A stretch of 64,000 bases of DNA from Prevotella sp. (GCA_017476785.1 JAFUZD010000059.1:1-64000); one strand, 5' to 3'; shown: positions 16,914-25,178, counted from the first letter of the stretch. Notes: a model not told the origin generated them from the sequence alone. Program-made: numbers and translations.

Positions 16914-17684
16914 ATGAGCAAAGGAAAACTGGCAAAGTTCGCTGATATGGCGACCTACAAGAACGTGTTCCAATACCCCTTTTCGGTAGTGGAACGCACG
17001 CCCTTTGAGCTGAAGGGACGCTGGCGCGAGCTGTACTTCCACAACCAGAACCCCATTGTGCTGGAGCTGGGATGCGGCAAGGGCGAATACACCGTAGGGC
17101 TGGCGCGGATGTTTCCCGACATCAACTTCATCGGCGTCGACATCAAGGGAGCCCGGATGTGGACGGGAGCCACGCAGGCACTCAGCGAGGGGCTGACAAA
17201 CGCGGCCTTCCTGCGCACCAATATCGAGATTATCGACCGTTTCTTCAGCGAGGACGAGGTGCAGGAAATATGGCTCACGTTCAGCGACCCGCAGATGAAG
17301 AGCCCGCGCAAGCGGCTGAGCAGCACCAGCTTCCTGCAGCGTTACCGCCGCTTCCTCGCCAATGGGGGGACGGTGCATTTGAAGACTGACTCCAACTTCC
17401 TGTTCACCTACACCACCTGTCTGGTGGAACACAACCAGCTGCCCGTGCTTTTCCGCACCGAAGACCTCTACCACACCGAGGGGCTCGACTCGCAGACGCA
17501 GGCCATCCTCGGCATCCACACCTACTACGAACAGATGTGGATTGACCGCGGGCTGAACATCCGCTATATGAAGTTCCAGCTGCCGCGCGAGGGCGAGCTG
17601 CAAGAACCTGACGTGGAGATTCCGCTCGACGACTACCGATCCTACCGCCGCGACAAGCGCAGTCCGCTCGAGGCACGCAAGTGA
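16914..17684 (+). CDS. trmB: tRNA (guanine-N7-)-methyltransferase TrmB
   Basis: A 256-residue class I SAM-dependent methyltransferase that makes m7G46 in tRNA. SAM-binding motif [10 protein letters not shown] is followed by [12 protein letters not shown] and the TrmB signature [19 protein letters not shown], in which PQ-K replaces the more usual PWPK. The start [12 protein letters not shown] fits the family; an in-frame ATG at 16896 lies inside the upstream gene. It follows the membrane protein by 10 bases. Confidence 0.93.
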   Translation: MSKGKLAKFADMATYKNVFQYPFSVVERTPFELKGRWRELYFHNQNPIVLELGCGKGEYTVGLARMFPDINFIGVDIKGARMWTGATQALSEGLTNAAFLRTNIEIIDRFFSEDEVQEIWLTFSDPQMKSPRKRLSSTSFLQRYRRFLANGGTVHLKTDSNFLFTYTTCLVEHNQLPVLFRTEDLYHTEGLDSQTQAILGIHTYYEQMWIDRGLNIRYMKFQLPREGELQEPDVEIPLDDYRSYRRDKRSPLEARK

Positions 17685-17756
17685 GCCAGCCTACCAAACG
17701 TTAGGTAGGCGTATGTTAAAGAGTGCTATATCGGCCTTTATATCAGAAAGATGTGA

Positions 17757-17765
17757 TAAATTTGC
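17757..17765 (+). promoter_or_regulatory. Promoter -7 element of the TonB receptor gene
   Basis: TAAATTTGC lies 8 bases before the chosen receptor ATG (17773). It supports the shorter start over an upstream in-frame ATG at 17713. No clear TTG partner is seen. Confidence 0.5.
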
Positions 17766-17772
17766 AAGCGAA

Positions 17773-19818
17773 ATGAAGCGCAAGTTTATCACATTTTTTG
17801 TATCCGTCACGCTCGGAGCAGCGGCCGGCTACAGCCAGTCACTACCGGCCGACACGGCTCAAGTCATCCAGAAAGAAGAGAAGCTGGGCGGCGTGACCGT
17901 CACTTCGCGCACCACCACGCGGCGCATCGGCGGGGCAATGAACGGCCAGCTCATCACGCAGCAGGAGCTCTTCCGCGCCGCGTGCTGCAATCTGGGCGAG
18001 AGCTTCGCCACCAATCCGTCGGTCGACGTCAGCTACAGCGACGCCGCCACGGGTGCCAAGCAGATACGCTTGCTGGGACTGAGCGGTACGTACGTGCAGA
18101 TGATGACCGAACAGCTGACCGACTTTCGCGGAGCGGCCCAGCCCTTTGCCCTCGACTACGTGCCCGGGCCTTTTATGAAGAGCATACAGGTGTCGAAGGG
18201 TACGGCCACAGTGAAGAACGGTGCCGAGTCGATTACCGGCCAAATCAACGTGGAATACAAGAAGCCCGACGACGCGCCGCAGCTGAACGTCAACCTCTAT
18301 GGCGACACCAAGAGCCGCTACGAGGCCAATGCCGACGCCAACATCCACCTCAACAAGGACCTGAGCACCATCCTGCTGGCCCACTTCGAGAACGACTGGG
18401 GCAGCCACGACGACAATGGCGACGGCTTCACCGACCGTCCCAACCGCCGCCAAGGGCAACTGATGAACCGCTGGAAATACATCGGCAATGGCTATCTGAT
18501 GCACGCCGGCTTCTCACTGCTGACGGAGAAGCGTGAGGGCGGACAGCTGGGCTCCCTCCACCATTCGCCCGCCGCCCTCAACAATACGCCCTCCACCCAC
18601 CTGTCACCCTACACCATCCACCTCGCCACCGACCGTGCCAGCGCCTATATGAAGCACGCCTTCATACTGAATCCCGAGCAGCAGACCAACATCGCACTGA
18701 TGGCCAACGCCTCCATCCACACCACGGATGCCGACTACGGAATGAAGCACTACGGCGTGAACAACAAGACGATGGCTGCCCAACTGATGTTCGAGTCGAA
18801 CTTCACCCCGCTGCACAATCTGTCGGCGGGTGTCTCCTTTGACTATGACTACTTGAAATCCTCGTGGCGCGAGATGCGAGATGCAGGGAACGGCTCTACC
18901 GCAGAAATGGCCCTCGACCCACGCGACTCAGAGCGCACCGTCGGCGCCTACGCCCAGTACACCTACAACCTCAACGAGCGCGTGGTGGTGATGGCCGGCC
19001 TGCGGCTGGACCACAGCTCGCTCTACGACTGGTACCTCACGCCGCGCCTGCACCTGAAGTGGCAACCCATTGACCTCATCGGCCTGCGTGCCTCCGTAGG
19101 ACGCGGCCTGCGCACGGTGCATCCACTGGCTGAGATGCACTATCTGCTGGGCTCCGGGCGCACCCTCGTCATCGACGAGCGGCAGCAGGAAGCCGCGTGG
19201 AACGCCGGACTGAGCGCCGCCCTCAACATTCCCGTCGGCGGAAAGACACTGAAGCTGAACGCCGACTACTATTACACCACCTTCCAGCGGCAGGCCATCG
19301 TCGACTACGAGAGCGACGCGAGCCTGATTCGCATCACGCCGCTCGACGGCCGTTCCTACTCCCATACGCTGCAAGTGGATGCCACCTACCCGCTGCTGCG
19401 CGGCTTCACGCTGACGGCGGCCTACCGTCTGAACGATGTCAAGCAGACCATTGCCGGCCGACTGATGGAGCGGCCGCTGACCAGCCGCTATAAGGGACTG
19501 CTCACCGCCAGCTACCGCACACCGCTGGAGCTGTGGCAGATTGACGCCACCCTGCAGCTCAACGGCGGCGGGCGCATCATCGGCGACGAGCGGTTCAGCG
19601 GCTACGAGCAGCTGTCGGCACAGGTGACACGCGAATTCCGTCACTTCGCCCTCTACGTGGGCGGCGAGAACCTGACGGGCTTCCGCCAGAAGAACCCCAT
19701 CCGTGGAGCCGACAATCCCTACGACCGCCAGTTCGAGTCGACGCTCGTCTGGGGGCCTGTCCACGGCCGTATGTTCTACGCCGGCATCCGTCTGCACTTA
19801 GAGAAACTGACTAATTAA
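17773..19818 (+). CDS. TonB-dependent outer membrane receptor, putative metal uptake
   Basis: A 681-residue receptor with a signal peptide (about residues 1-22), a plug domain (GGVTVTSRTTTRRIGG; ATGAKQIRLLGLSG; KSIQVSKGTATVKNGAESITGQINVE) and a C-terminal 22-stranded barrel ending in an aromatic-rich strand (FYAGIRLHLEKLTN). It lacks the SusC N-terminal extension. It is followed 16 bases later by a secreted HMA protein, so metal ion transport is likely but not shown. Around residues 258-279 a Pro/Ser/His-rich loop (HHSPAALNNTPSTHLSP) comes from C-rich DNA similar to the xseA internal insert. Confidence 0.85.
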   Translation: MKRKFITFFVSVTLGAAAGYSQSLPADTAQVIQKEEKLGGVTVTSRTTTRRIGGAMNGQLITQQELFRAACCNLGESFATNPSVDVSYSDAATGAKQIRLLGLSGTYVQMMTEQLTDFRGAAQPFALDYVPGPFMKSIQVSKGTATVKNGAESITGQINVEYKKPDDAPQLNVNLYGDTKSRYEANADANIHLNKDLSTILLAHFENDWGSHDDNGDGFTDRPNRRQGQLMNRWKYIGNGYLMHAGFSLLTEKREGGQLGSLHHSPAALNNTPSTHLSPYTIHLATDRASAYMKHAFILNPEQQTNIALMANASIHTTDADYGMKHYGVNNKTMAAQLMFESNFTPLHNLSAGVSFDYDYLKSSWREMRDAGNGSTAEMALDPRDSERTVGAYAQYTYNLNERVVVMAGLRLDHSSLYDWYLTPRLHLKWQPIDLIGLRASVGRGLRTVHPLAEMHYLLGSGRTLVIDERQQEAAWNAGLSAALNIPVGGKTLKLNADYYYTTFQRQAIVDYESDASLIRITPLDGRSYSHTLQVDATYPLLRGFTLTAAYRLNDVKQTIAGRLMERPLTSRYKGLLTASYRTPLELWQIDATLQLNGGGRIIGDERFSGYEQLSAQVTREFRHFALYVGGENLTGFRQKNPIRGADNPYDRQFESTLVWGPVHGRMFYAGIRLHLEKLTN

Positions 19819-19834
19819 GACAAACTTGAAGGAT

Positions 19835-20167
19835 ATGAAACGAACATTAACCACAATGGCCGCCGCCCTGCTCATCACGCTGACGGCTGCCGCCCGCGAC
19901 ATCAAGACCGTCATCTTCACCACGCTGCCGCAGATGCACTGCGAGAACTGCGAGCTGAAGATTAAGAAGAACGTCCGCTTTGTGCGCGGCGTGAAGGAGA
20001 TTCAGACCAACATTCCCGCACAGACCGTCACCGTCAAGTACGATGCCGACAAGACCACGCCTGCCCAGATAGAGGCCGGATTCAAGCGCATCGGCTACTC
20101 GGTCCGCCAGCTGCGCCCGGGCGAAAAGGTGCAACTGAACACCGACGAGGCGTGCCCTAATATGTAA
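19835..20167 (+). CDS. Secreted heavy-metal-associated (HMA) domain protein
   Basis: A 110-residue protein with a signal peptide (about residues 1-20) and one HMA/CopZ-like ferredoxin fold. The metal-binding motif is MHCENCE (Cys36, Cys39); the fold continues with GVKEIQTNIPAQTVTVKYD and ends with a Cys-containing tail. Such domains bind Cu(I), Hg(II) or Zn(II). It lies directly downstream of the TonB receptor, so the pair probably handles one metal in the periplasm. The ATG at 19835 follows a GAAGGA sequence. Confidence 0.85.
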   Translation: MKRTLTTMAAALLITLTAAARDIKTVIFTTLPQMHCENCELKIKKNVRFVRGVKEIQTNIPAQTVTVKYDADKTTPAQIEAGFKRIGYSVRQLRPGEKVQLNTDEACPNM

Positions 20168-20188
20168 AGTGGCGGTATCTATTCATCC

Positions 20189-20231
20189 AGACGTGCCATT
20201 CGGCAAGACCGAATGGCACGTCTTGTTTTTC
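20189..20231 (+). terminator. Intrinsic terminator after the HMA gene
   Basis: A 15-bp hairpin, AGACGTGCCATTCGG / CCGAATGGCACGTCT around CAAGA, is followed by TGTTTTTC. It ends the receptor-HMA transcript. Confidence 0.92.
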
Positions 20232-20332
20232 TCCGCAGGCTGGGAAGTAACTCTCCGCGGCCTCGGGAGCGTCACTCCGCGGGCTGCGGAGCATCGCTCC
20301 CAAGCCTCCGGAGCGATGCTCCGAGGGCTCTG
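20231..20332. repeat. GCGGAGCATCGCTCC-type palindromic repeats
   Basis: Several short inverted units such as GCGGAGCATCGCTCC and GGAGCGATGCTCC, joined by CAAGCCTCC or GGGCT, fill the space after the terminator. The same units recur at 62283-62400. No coding pattern is seen here. Confidence 0.8.
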
Positions 20333-20432
20333 AAACAAATCGGCAGCGGTCAAGTGGCTATGGCGCGGCAGCCTCGGGAGCCACCGAAGCAGCCGCTTTT
20401 TCGGGCTTTTTCCTTTTTTTGCTCCCAATCGT

Positions 20433-20463
20433 TTGGCCGTTCCAGAATTTGTTTGTATCTTTG
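20433..20463 (+). promoter_or_regulatory. Promoter of the secreted-protein/peptide operon
   Basis: TTG (20433-20435), 20 bases, TATCTTTG (20456-20463), a full Bacteroidota consensus match. The next gene starts about 325 bases downstream, which implies an unusually long leader. Confidence 0.8.
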
Positions 20464-20467
20464 TCAC

Positions 20468-20690
20468 CGACGTTGAGCTACGGCTCGCGGCAGACATTGT
20501 GGGAAAAAGTAGAGAAGCGTGTGCTTCGTCTTGTTGAGTGAAATCTGGAAAATTTCAAAAGGACACAAGATGGAATGCAGGGTTCTCACGCAATAGCGTG
20601 GGATGATTGTATGTCTATATCTTTGTCCATAGGTATTCCAGAACCTCACTCAAGAGATGTAGAAATGCGGTGGTTCTACGCCTTTTTTGT
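20468..20690 (+). ncRNA. Candidate structured leader or small RNA
   Basis: Between the promoter and the gene at 20792 there are four compact hairpins: GAGC-TACG-GCTC, GAAGC-GTGT-GCTTC, CACGC-AATA-GCGTG and GTAGAA/TTCTAC, the last followed by GCCTTTTTTG like a weak terminator (about 20658-20690). A mini-frame coding MECRVLTQ starts at 20570 after AAAAGGA. It could be an attenuator leader or an independent RNA. I do not recognise a known riboswitch, 6S, SRP or RNase P RNA. The last 100 bases before the gene show no other feature. Confidence 0.4.
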
Positions 20691-20791
20691 GTCAGTAATT
20701 ATAATAATGTGTACCGATTGAGGCCTCCCCTCTTGTCAGAAAGCCAAAGAACGAACTAACAAATCTTAATTACTAACCAAACAAACTACAA

Positions 20792-22618
20792 ATGAAAAAA
20801 CTTCTATCAATCTTGACGTTGCTGCTATGTGTGGCAACGGGAGCGTGGGCGGATAACTACACGCATTTCATTTCATCAAACACAGAGGCAGGCTATTACA
20901 CAGCCAGTTCCCCTTCACACGAATATGAGGACGGGGTTACTTGGACGTTCAGCCCCAAAGCCGCTGGTACTGCAAACGTAAATAGCTCGGCGAGCAAGTA
21001 TCCCAAGACAACTTCCGCAACAACAATTACAATTTCCGGCATTTCAGGAACAGTTACAGAGATTAAAATTTATGGTGCAAAAGGCTCAAGTACAGATGTA
21101 ATTCCGTCGTCTGTAAAGGTTGGAGGAACGGAATTCTCAACAACAGCGACCACTTTTATTGTAAAAGGTTCATTCAACGCACAATCGAATTACATCACTT
21201 ATACTGGTACGGGAGTAGCTGGAGACATCGTTATTTCTTTGCCCGAATATAGCAACGGTATCTATTTTGAGGGCGTAGCTGTAACTTATACGCCTGTCGG
21301 TGGCAAGACCACACTCACGGGTTCGTGGTCGGATGCGGCACCTTCGTTTACAATTGGTGATGATGCAAATAGCTCTCTGCCTACATTCTCGGTGACGGGC
21401 GGTGCCACTTTGGATACTGACTACACCGTAGCTTATACGCTGGTATCTGGAACGCTTGCAACCGTGGATGCTTCTACAGGAATTACAGCCATCAACACCT
21501 CGGCAACAGGAACGGCCACAGTCCGTGCTACCGTAGCGCTGACGGCAACGGGTGAGGAAAGCTACACGTTGTCCACAACAACCTACGACTGCGTGATTAC
21601 GGTGGAAGACGTGCCTACGCTTACGGCTGTGACCTCGAAGACTTGGGATTTCTCTACTTGGACTAAAGAAAAATACACAACTACACAAATCATTGACAAT
21701 TTAGAGATTGTTGCTACTTCTGCCAAGAATATAGAAGTCGACGGAAACAGTAAGACGTTTGAGGGTGTAAGCTATACCCAGCGTATAAAACTTGGAGGAA
21801 GTGGAGCACCAGATGACCGTTGTCTGCATTTCAAAGTGAATGGCCCCTCATTGATTTCGGTTTATGGAATGTCTGGTAAAACAGGAGAAGACCGTCCACT
21901 TGGTATTACGGTCAATGAGACAGAGGAGCAAACGACTTTCTCGGGCGATGAAGTTAGAAAAGCGGTTTATATATACAAGGAGACTGGAACTGGCGTTGAT
22001 GTCTATGTATACAGCAAATCTAGCGGTATCAACATCTATGGAATCAAAGTGGAGCCATTGCGTTCAATAACACTGAACAGTTCTGGCTATGCCACGTTTA
22101 GCTATGAGAAGCCCGTGCAGCTGATTAGCGATGACGCTACGGCCTATACGGCAGCACTCGACTTCGGTGCAGGCACCATTGACTGCACTGCCATTGAAGA
22201 CAATAAAGTGCCTGCAGGCAATGGCGTACTGCTCTATGGCGGCAATGGCGCAACGGTTTATATCTCCGAGATTGCCAGTGCTCCTGCGCTCTCTTCCAAC
22301 AACCTGCACGGCACGACGGATGCCAGTGGCAACCTCGTAGACAAAGGGGCTAACACGTATTATGTGCTGAGCGGCTCCACGTTTAAGAAGTATACGGGTA
22401 CAGTCTTTGCCGCCAACAAAGCCTACTTCGAAGTGGCCGGCAGTGCGGTTCAGGCTCCAGAGCGATTCACCATCCAGTTCAACGACGACGTCGTGACGGG
22501 CATTCAGAACGTGACGGGCGACAGCCAGCCGCGGGTGCGCAAGTACCTGAAGGACGGCCGACTGGTGATTGAGAATGCCAATGGCGTGTTCACCCTGTCG
22601 GGCGCAAGAGTGAAATGA
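20792..22618 (+). CDS. Large secreted protein of unknown function with repeated beta domains
   Basis: A 608-residue protein with a signal peptide (MKKLLSILTLLLCVATGAWA, residues 1-20). Residues about 20-165 and 285-430 look like two related beta-sandwich modules (ISGISGTVTEIKIYG; ISVYGMSGKTGEDRP), and about 165-275 resembles a Big-type Ig-like domain rich in Thr and Ala (TGTATVRATVAL). A third region follows from about 430 (ITLNSSGYATFSYEKPVQL). The end, YLKDGRLVIENANGVFTLSGARVK, resembles short C-terminal tails of exported Bacteroidales proteins. Base composition is more AT-rich than the neighbours, with many Thr, Ser and Gly codons, which may mean later arrival. Role unknown; adhesion or surface display is only a guess. 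Confidence 0.75.
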   Translation: MKKLLSILTLLLCVATGAWADNYTHFISSNTEAGYYTASSPSHEYEDGVTWTFSPKAAGTANVNSSASKYPKTTSATTITISGISGTVTEIKIYGAKGSSTDVIPSSVKVGGTEFSTTATTFIVKGSFNAQSNYITYTGTGVAGDIVISLPEYSNGIYFEGVAVTYTPVGGKTTLTGSWSDAAPSFTIGDDANSSLPTFSVTGGATLDTDYTVAYTLVSGTLATVDASTGITAINTSATGTATVRATVALTATGEESYTLSTTTYDCVITVEDVPTLTAVTSKTWDFSTWTKEKYTTTQIIDNLEIVATSAKNIEVDGNSKTFEGVSYTQRIKLGGSGAPDDRCLHFKVNGPSLISVYGMSGKTGEDRPLGITVNETEEQTTFSGDEVRKAVYIYKETGTGVDVYVYSKSSGINIYGIKVEPLRSITLNSSGYATFSYEKPVQLISDDATAYTAALDFGAGTIDCTAIEDNKVPAGNGVLLYGGNGATVYISEIASAPALSSNNLHGTTDASGNLVDKGANTYYVLSGSTFKKYTGTVFAANKAYFEVAGSAVQAPERFTIQFNDDVVTGIQNVTGDSQPRVRKYLKDGRLVIENANGVFTLSGARVK

Positions 22619-22653
22619 CAGAAAGGATTAACCCATCAAAACGAACAGGAATT

Positions 22654-22791
22654 ATGAAAAAGCAATATATGACTCCCACTACGGAGATGATAAAGATAAA
22701 TACCCATTGCATCATTGCCAACAGTCTTCCGGGACTGGGATTTGACCCCAATGATGACAACTATATTGACGATCCCGAAGAGATGGAATAA
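22654..22791 (+). CDS. 45-residue peptide with acidic tail
   Basis: A short frame coding 45 residues, starting MKKQYMTPTTEMIKINTH and ending with a Pro/Asp/Glu-rich segment (DPNDDNYIDDPEEME). It lies 35 bases after the secreted-protein gene and before a strong terminator, so it is probably the second gene of that operon. The MKK-Y-P-TE-(I/V) beginning is a pattern I associate with short peptides common in Prevotella and Bacteroides genomes, of unknown role. It has one Cys and a possible leader/core boundary after IIANSLPG. Confidence 0.6.
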   Translation: MKKQYMTPTTEMIKINTHCIIANSLPGLGFDPNDDNYIDDPEEME

Positions 22792-22847
22792 GGGAACGGC
22801 AACGGAAAAGCGGTTTATTCATTTTACCGCGTAGTTAATTAGTATTT

Positions 22848-22886
22848 TGATATCCCCGGCTCGCGAGAGTCGGGGATATTTCTTTA
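22848..22886 (+). terminator. Intrinsic terminator of the secreted-protein operon
   Basis: Arms ATATCCCCG / CGGGGATAT enclose GCTCGCGAGAGT and are followed by TTCTTT. It separates the peptide gene from the alkyltransferase-like gene. Confidence 0.85.
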
Positions 22887-22904
22887 CTGGCCAGCACAAA
22901 ACTT

Positions 22905-22936
22905 TTGGAGAATTCATCGGAAATATGTATCTTTGC
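22905..22936 (+). promoter_or_regulatory. Promoter of the alkyltransferase-like gene
   Basis: TTG (22905-22907), 20 bases, TATCTTTGC (22928-22936). The element ends 3 bases before the ATG at 22940, so the mRNA would be leaderless or the true start is the ATG at 22970. Confidence 0.75.
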
Positions 22937-22939
22937 ATT

Positions 22940-23299
22940 ATGAGCTTGACGAAGGACTATGCCGACACGATGACGGCGGAGCAGGCACGGACGTTCAAAG
23001 CGGACGTGCTGGGCATCGTGGGTCAGATTCCCTGCGGACGGGTGACCACCTATGGCCACATTGCGACACTGGCGGGATGGCCCAGCCACGCGCGGATGGT
23101 AGGTCGCACGCTGCGCTATGCGCCCGAGGCCGCAGAGCTGCCCTGCCACCGCGTGGTGAACGCCGTAGGCCGGACAGCACCGGGCTGGAGCCGCCAGCGC
23201 ACGCTGCTCGAAGCCGAGGGCATCGCATTCCGCCCGAACGGCCACGTAGATATGGCGCGCCATCTGTGGGAGGCGCCGATGGACTTCGCGGAAGACTGA
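22940..23299 (+). CDS. MGMT/alkyltransferase-like DNA repair protein
   Basis: A 119-residue protein of the O6-alkylguanine-DNA alkyltransferase C-terminal domain family. The helix-turn-helix region GRVTTYGHIATLAGWPSHARMVGR is followed by the active-site motif ELPCHRVVN. The cysteine is kept, unlike ATL proteins with PWHRV, although overall size and the GWSRQRTLLEAEGI tail resemble the ATL/YbaZ group. It may repair O6-alkylguanine or flag it for excision repair. The N-terminal domain of full-length Ogt/Ada is absent. The start may be 22940 (leaderless) or 22970. Confidence 0.82.
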   Translation: MSLTKDYADTMTAEQARTFKADVLGIVGQIPCGRVTTYGHIATLAGWPSHARMVGRTLRYAPEAAELPCHRVVNAVGRTAPGWSRQRTLLEAEGIAFRPNGHVDMARHLWEAPMDFAED

Positions 23300-23337
23300 A
23301 ACGCGGACGGAATGGCCGCAAGTATTTGGGCAAAGTC

Positions 23338-23369
23338 TTGGATTTTAGAAAGAAAAGCTGTAATTTTGC
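23338..23369 (+). promoter_or_regulatory. Promoter of the toxin-antitoxin pair
   Basis: TTG (23338-23340), 20 bases, TAATTTTGC (23361-23369), 34 bases before the antitoxin start. A full consensus match. Confidence 0.8.
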
Positions 23370-23403
23370 AACGCGAATAGGAACTAAAACAGAGTATCAG
23401 AAT

Positions 23404-23625
23404 ATGCAAGCGAACACGATGACACCTGCACAAAGAATGATTTTCGAGTCATTTGCCAGTGTACACGACGAGCAGGAACTGAGCGATCTGATGGAGACGC
23501 TACGCAACTTCTACGCCCAACGGCTGGAGGCAGAGTTGCTGCGTCTGTGGGACAACGGAACGCTTGACCAGCAGACCTTAGACACTATGCGCGGTGAGCA
23601 TTTGCGCACACCATACAGGAAATAA
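23404..23625 (+). CDS. Putative antitoxin of a PIN toxin pair
   Basis: A 73-residue acidic helical protein (TPAQRMIFESFASVHDEQELSDLMETLRNFYAQRLEAE is read across about residues 7-44, in pieces FESFASVHDEQ and LMETLRNFYA). It has its own promoter and ends 10 bases before a PIN-domain gene, the usual antitoxin-then-toxin order. The family itself is not one I can name; the role is inferred from position, size and charge. Confidence 0.62.
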   Translation: MQANTMTPAQRMIFESFASVHDEQELSDLMETLRNFYAQRLEAELLRLWDNGTLDQQTLDTMRGEHLRTPYRK

Positions 23626-23635
23626 CGGCTAAGCT

Positions 23636-24049
23636 ATGGAGAACTTGCGGATTGTTCTTGACACGAATTGCCTCTTGCAAATGCTTGGTGCAAAAAGCAA
23701 GTATCATTCGCTGTTTCTGAAATTCCTCCAAAACCGATACACACTATGCGTCTCTACGGAGATACTCTTTGAATATGAAGAGATTCTGCGCCATAAGGCA
23801 TCGGCCGTGGCGGCCGACTTGTTTATGAAAGTTATTGCCCGTTCGGTCAACGTGGAGCGCAAAGACCCCTATTTTCACTTGAACATTATTAAGCAAGACG
23901 AAGACGATAACAAATTTGTCGATTGCGCATTTGTCTGTCAGGCGGACTTCATCGTAACCGACGACAATCACTTCATCGAAGCTGCCCAGTCGGAGTTCCC
24001 GCAATTCCGCATCGTAAAACTGGACGAATTCGCAGATATGATGACATAA
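23636..24049 (+). CDS. PIN-domain toxin (putative ribonuclease)
   Basis: A 137-residue PIN-domain protein of the putative toxin-antitoxin family. Acidic active-site residues are visible: Asp9 in VLDTNCLLQ, Glu in STEILFEYEEIL, Asp in DDNKFVDCAFVCQADFIVTDD. The family acts as a metal-dependent RNase restrained by a cognate antitoxin. It lies directly downstream of a 73-residue partner and 16 bases before mrp. The target RNA is unknown. Confidence 0.85.
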   Translation: MENLRIVLDTNCLLQMLGAKSKYHSLFLKFLQNRYTLCVSTEILFEYEEILRHKASAVAADLFMKVIARSVNVERKDPYFHLNIIKQDEDDNKFVDCAFVCQADFIVTDDNHFIEAAQSEFPQFRIVKLDEFADMMT

Positions 24050-24065
24050 CCATAACAAGAAGACA

Positions 24066-25178
24066 ATGACACTGTACCCCCAAATGATAATGGACGCCCT
24101 GCAGACGGTGACGTATGCGGGCACGAAGAAGAATCTGGTAGAGAGCGGAATGGTGGCCGACCAGCCCGCCGTGGCCCAGCGCGAGGACGGCAGTTGGAAA
24201 GTCAGCGTGGTGCTGGAGTTCCAGCGCGACACCGACCCGTTTCTTAAGTCGACGGTAAAGGCTGCCGAGGCTGCCATCAAGTACCACTGCGGCCGCGACA
24301 TCGAAGTGGAAATCCAGACGGAGTTCAAGTCGAAGCCACGCCCCGAAGTGGGCAAGCTGCTGCCGCAGGTGAAGAATGTCATCGCCGTCAGCTCGGGCAA
24401 AGGCGGCGTGGGCAAGTCGACCGTCGCTGCCAATCTGGCCATTGCGCTGGCACGGCTGGGCTACAGCGTGGGACTGCTCGATGCCGACATCTTCGGCCCG
24501 TCGGTTCCCAAGATGTTCTGCGTGGAAGACGCCCGCCCCTACGCCGTCAACGTTGACGGGCGCGACCTCATTGAACCCATCGAGAAGTATGGCGTCAAGC
24601 TGCTCAGCATCGGCTTCTTCGTGTCGCCCGAGACGGCCACGCTGTGGCGCGGAGGAATGGCGTCGAACGCGCTGAAGCAGCTGATTGCCGATGCCGACTG
24701 GGGCGCGCTGGACTATCTCATCCTCGACACGCCACCGGGCACCAGCGATATCCACCTGACGCTGCTCCAGACGCTGGCCATCACGGGGGCTGTCATCGTC
24801 AGCACGCCGCAGCAAGTGGCACTGGCCGACGCGCGGAAAGGCATCGATATGTATCGCAACGAGAAAGTGAACGTGCCCATCCTCGGCCTCATCGAGAATA
24901 TGGCGTGGTTCACGCCGGCCGAGCTGCCTCAGAACCGTTACTACCTCTTCGGACAGGAGGGATGCAAGCAGCTGGCCGAAGAGATGGACGTGCCGCTGCT
25001 GGCGCAGATTCCACTGGTACAGGGCATCTGTGAGAGCGGCGACGCGGGCGAGCCGGCAGCACTGAGCAGCGAGACGATGACGGGGCTGGCCTTCATCAAT
25101 CTGGCACAGGCCGTAGTGACGGTGGTCAACCGCCGCAACCGCGAACTGCCCAAGACAGAGATTGTAGGGGTGAAGTAA
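24066..25178 (+). CDS. mrp: Mrp/NBP35-family Fe-S cluster carrier ATPase
   Basis: A 370-residue P-loop ATPase of the Mrp/ApbC family, thought to carry and insert Fe-S clusters. An N-terminal DUF59 (MIP18-like) domain covers about residues 1-95; the deviant Walker A SSGKGGVGKST follows at about 108-118, then DADIFGPSVPKMF, ILDTPPGTSDIHL and NMAWFTPAELP. The usual CxxC of this loop is not seen; FTPAEL replaces it, as in other Bacteroidota versions I recall. It follows the toxin gene closely and converges on the exporter operon. Confidence 0.92.
   Translation: MTLYPQMIMDALQTVTYAGTKKNLVESGMVADQPAVAQREDGSWKVSVVLEFQRDTDPFLKSTVKAAEAAIKYHCGRDIEVEIQTEFKSKPRPEVGKLLPQVKNVIAVSSGKGGVGKSTVAANLAIALARLGYSVGLLDADIFGPSVPKMFCVEDARPYAVNVDGRDLIEPIEKYGVKLLSIGFFVSPETATLWRGGMASNALKQLIADADWGALDYLILDTPPGTSDIHLTLLQTLAITGAVIVSTPQQVALADARKGIDMYRNEKVNVPILGLIENMAWFTPAELPQNRYYLFGQEGCKQLAEEMDVPLLAQIPLVQGICESGDAGEPAALSSETMTGLAFINLAQAVVTVVNRRNRELPKTEIVGVK

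Noticed and set aside
17713..17772. Longer N-terminus for the TonB receptor
   Set aside because: The -7 promoter element lies inside this stretch and the later ATG gives a proper signal peptide.
20468..20690. 6S RNA, SRP RNA, RNase P RNA or tmRNA
   Set aside because: None of their conserved sequences or closing stems could be found; only generic hairpins are visible.
22858..22872. CTCGCGAGAG as a further member of the phased palindrome family
   Set aside because: It is a single copy forming the loop of a terminator hairpin.
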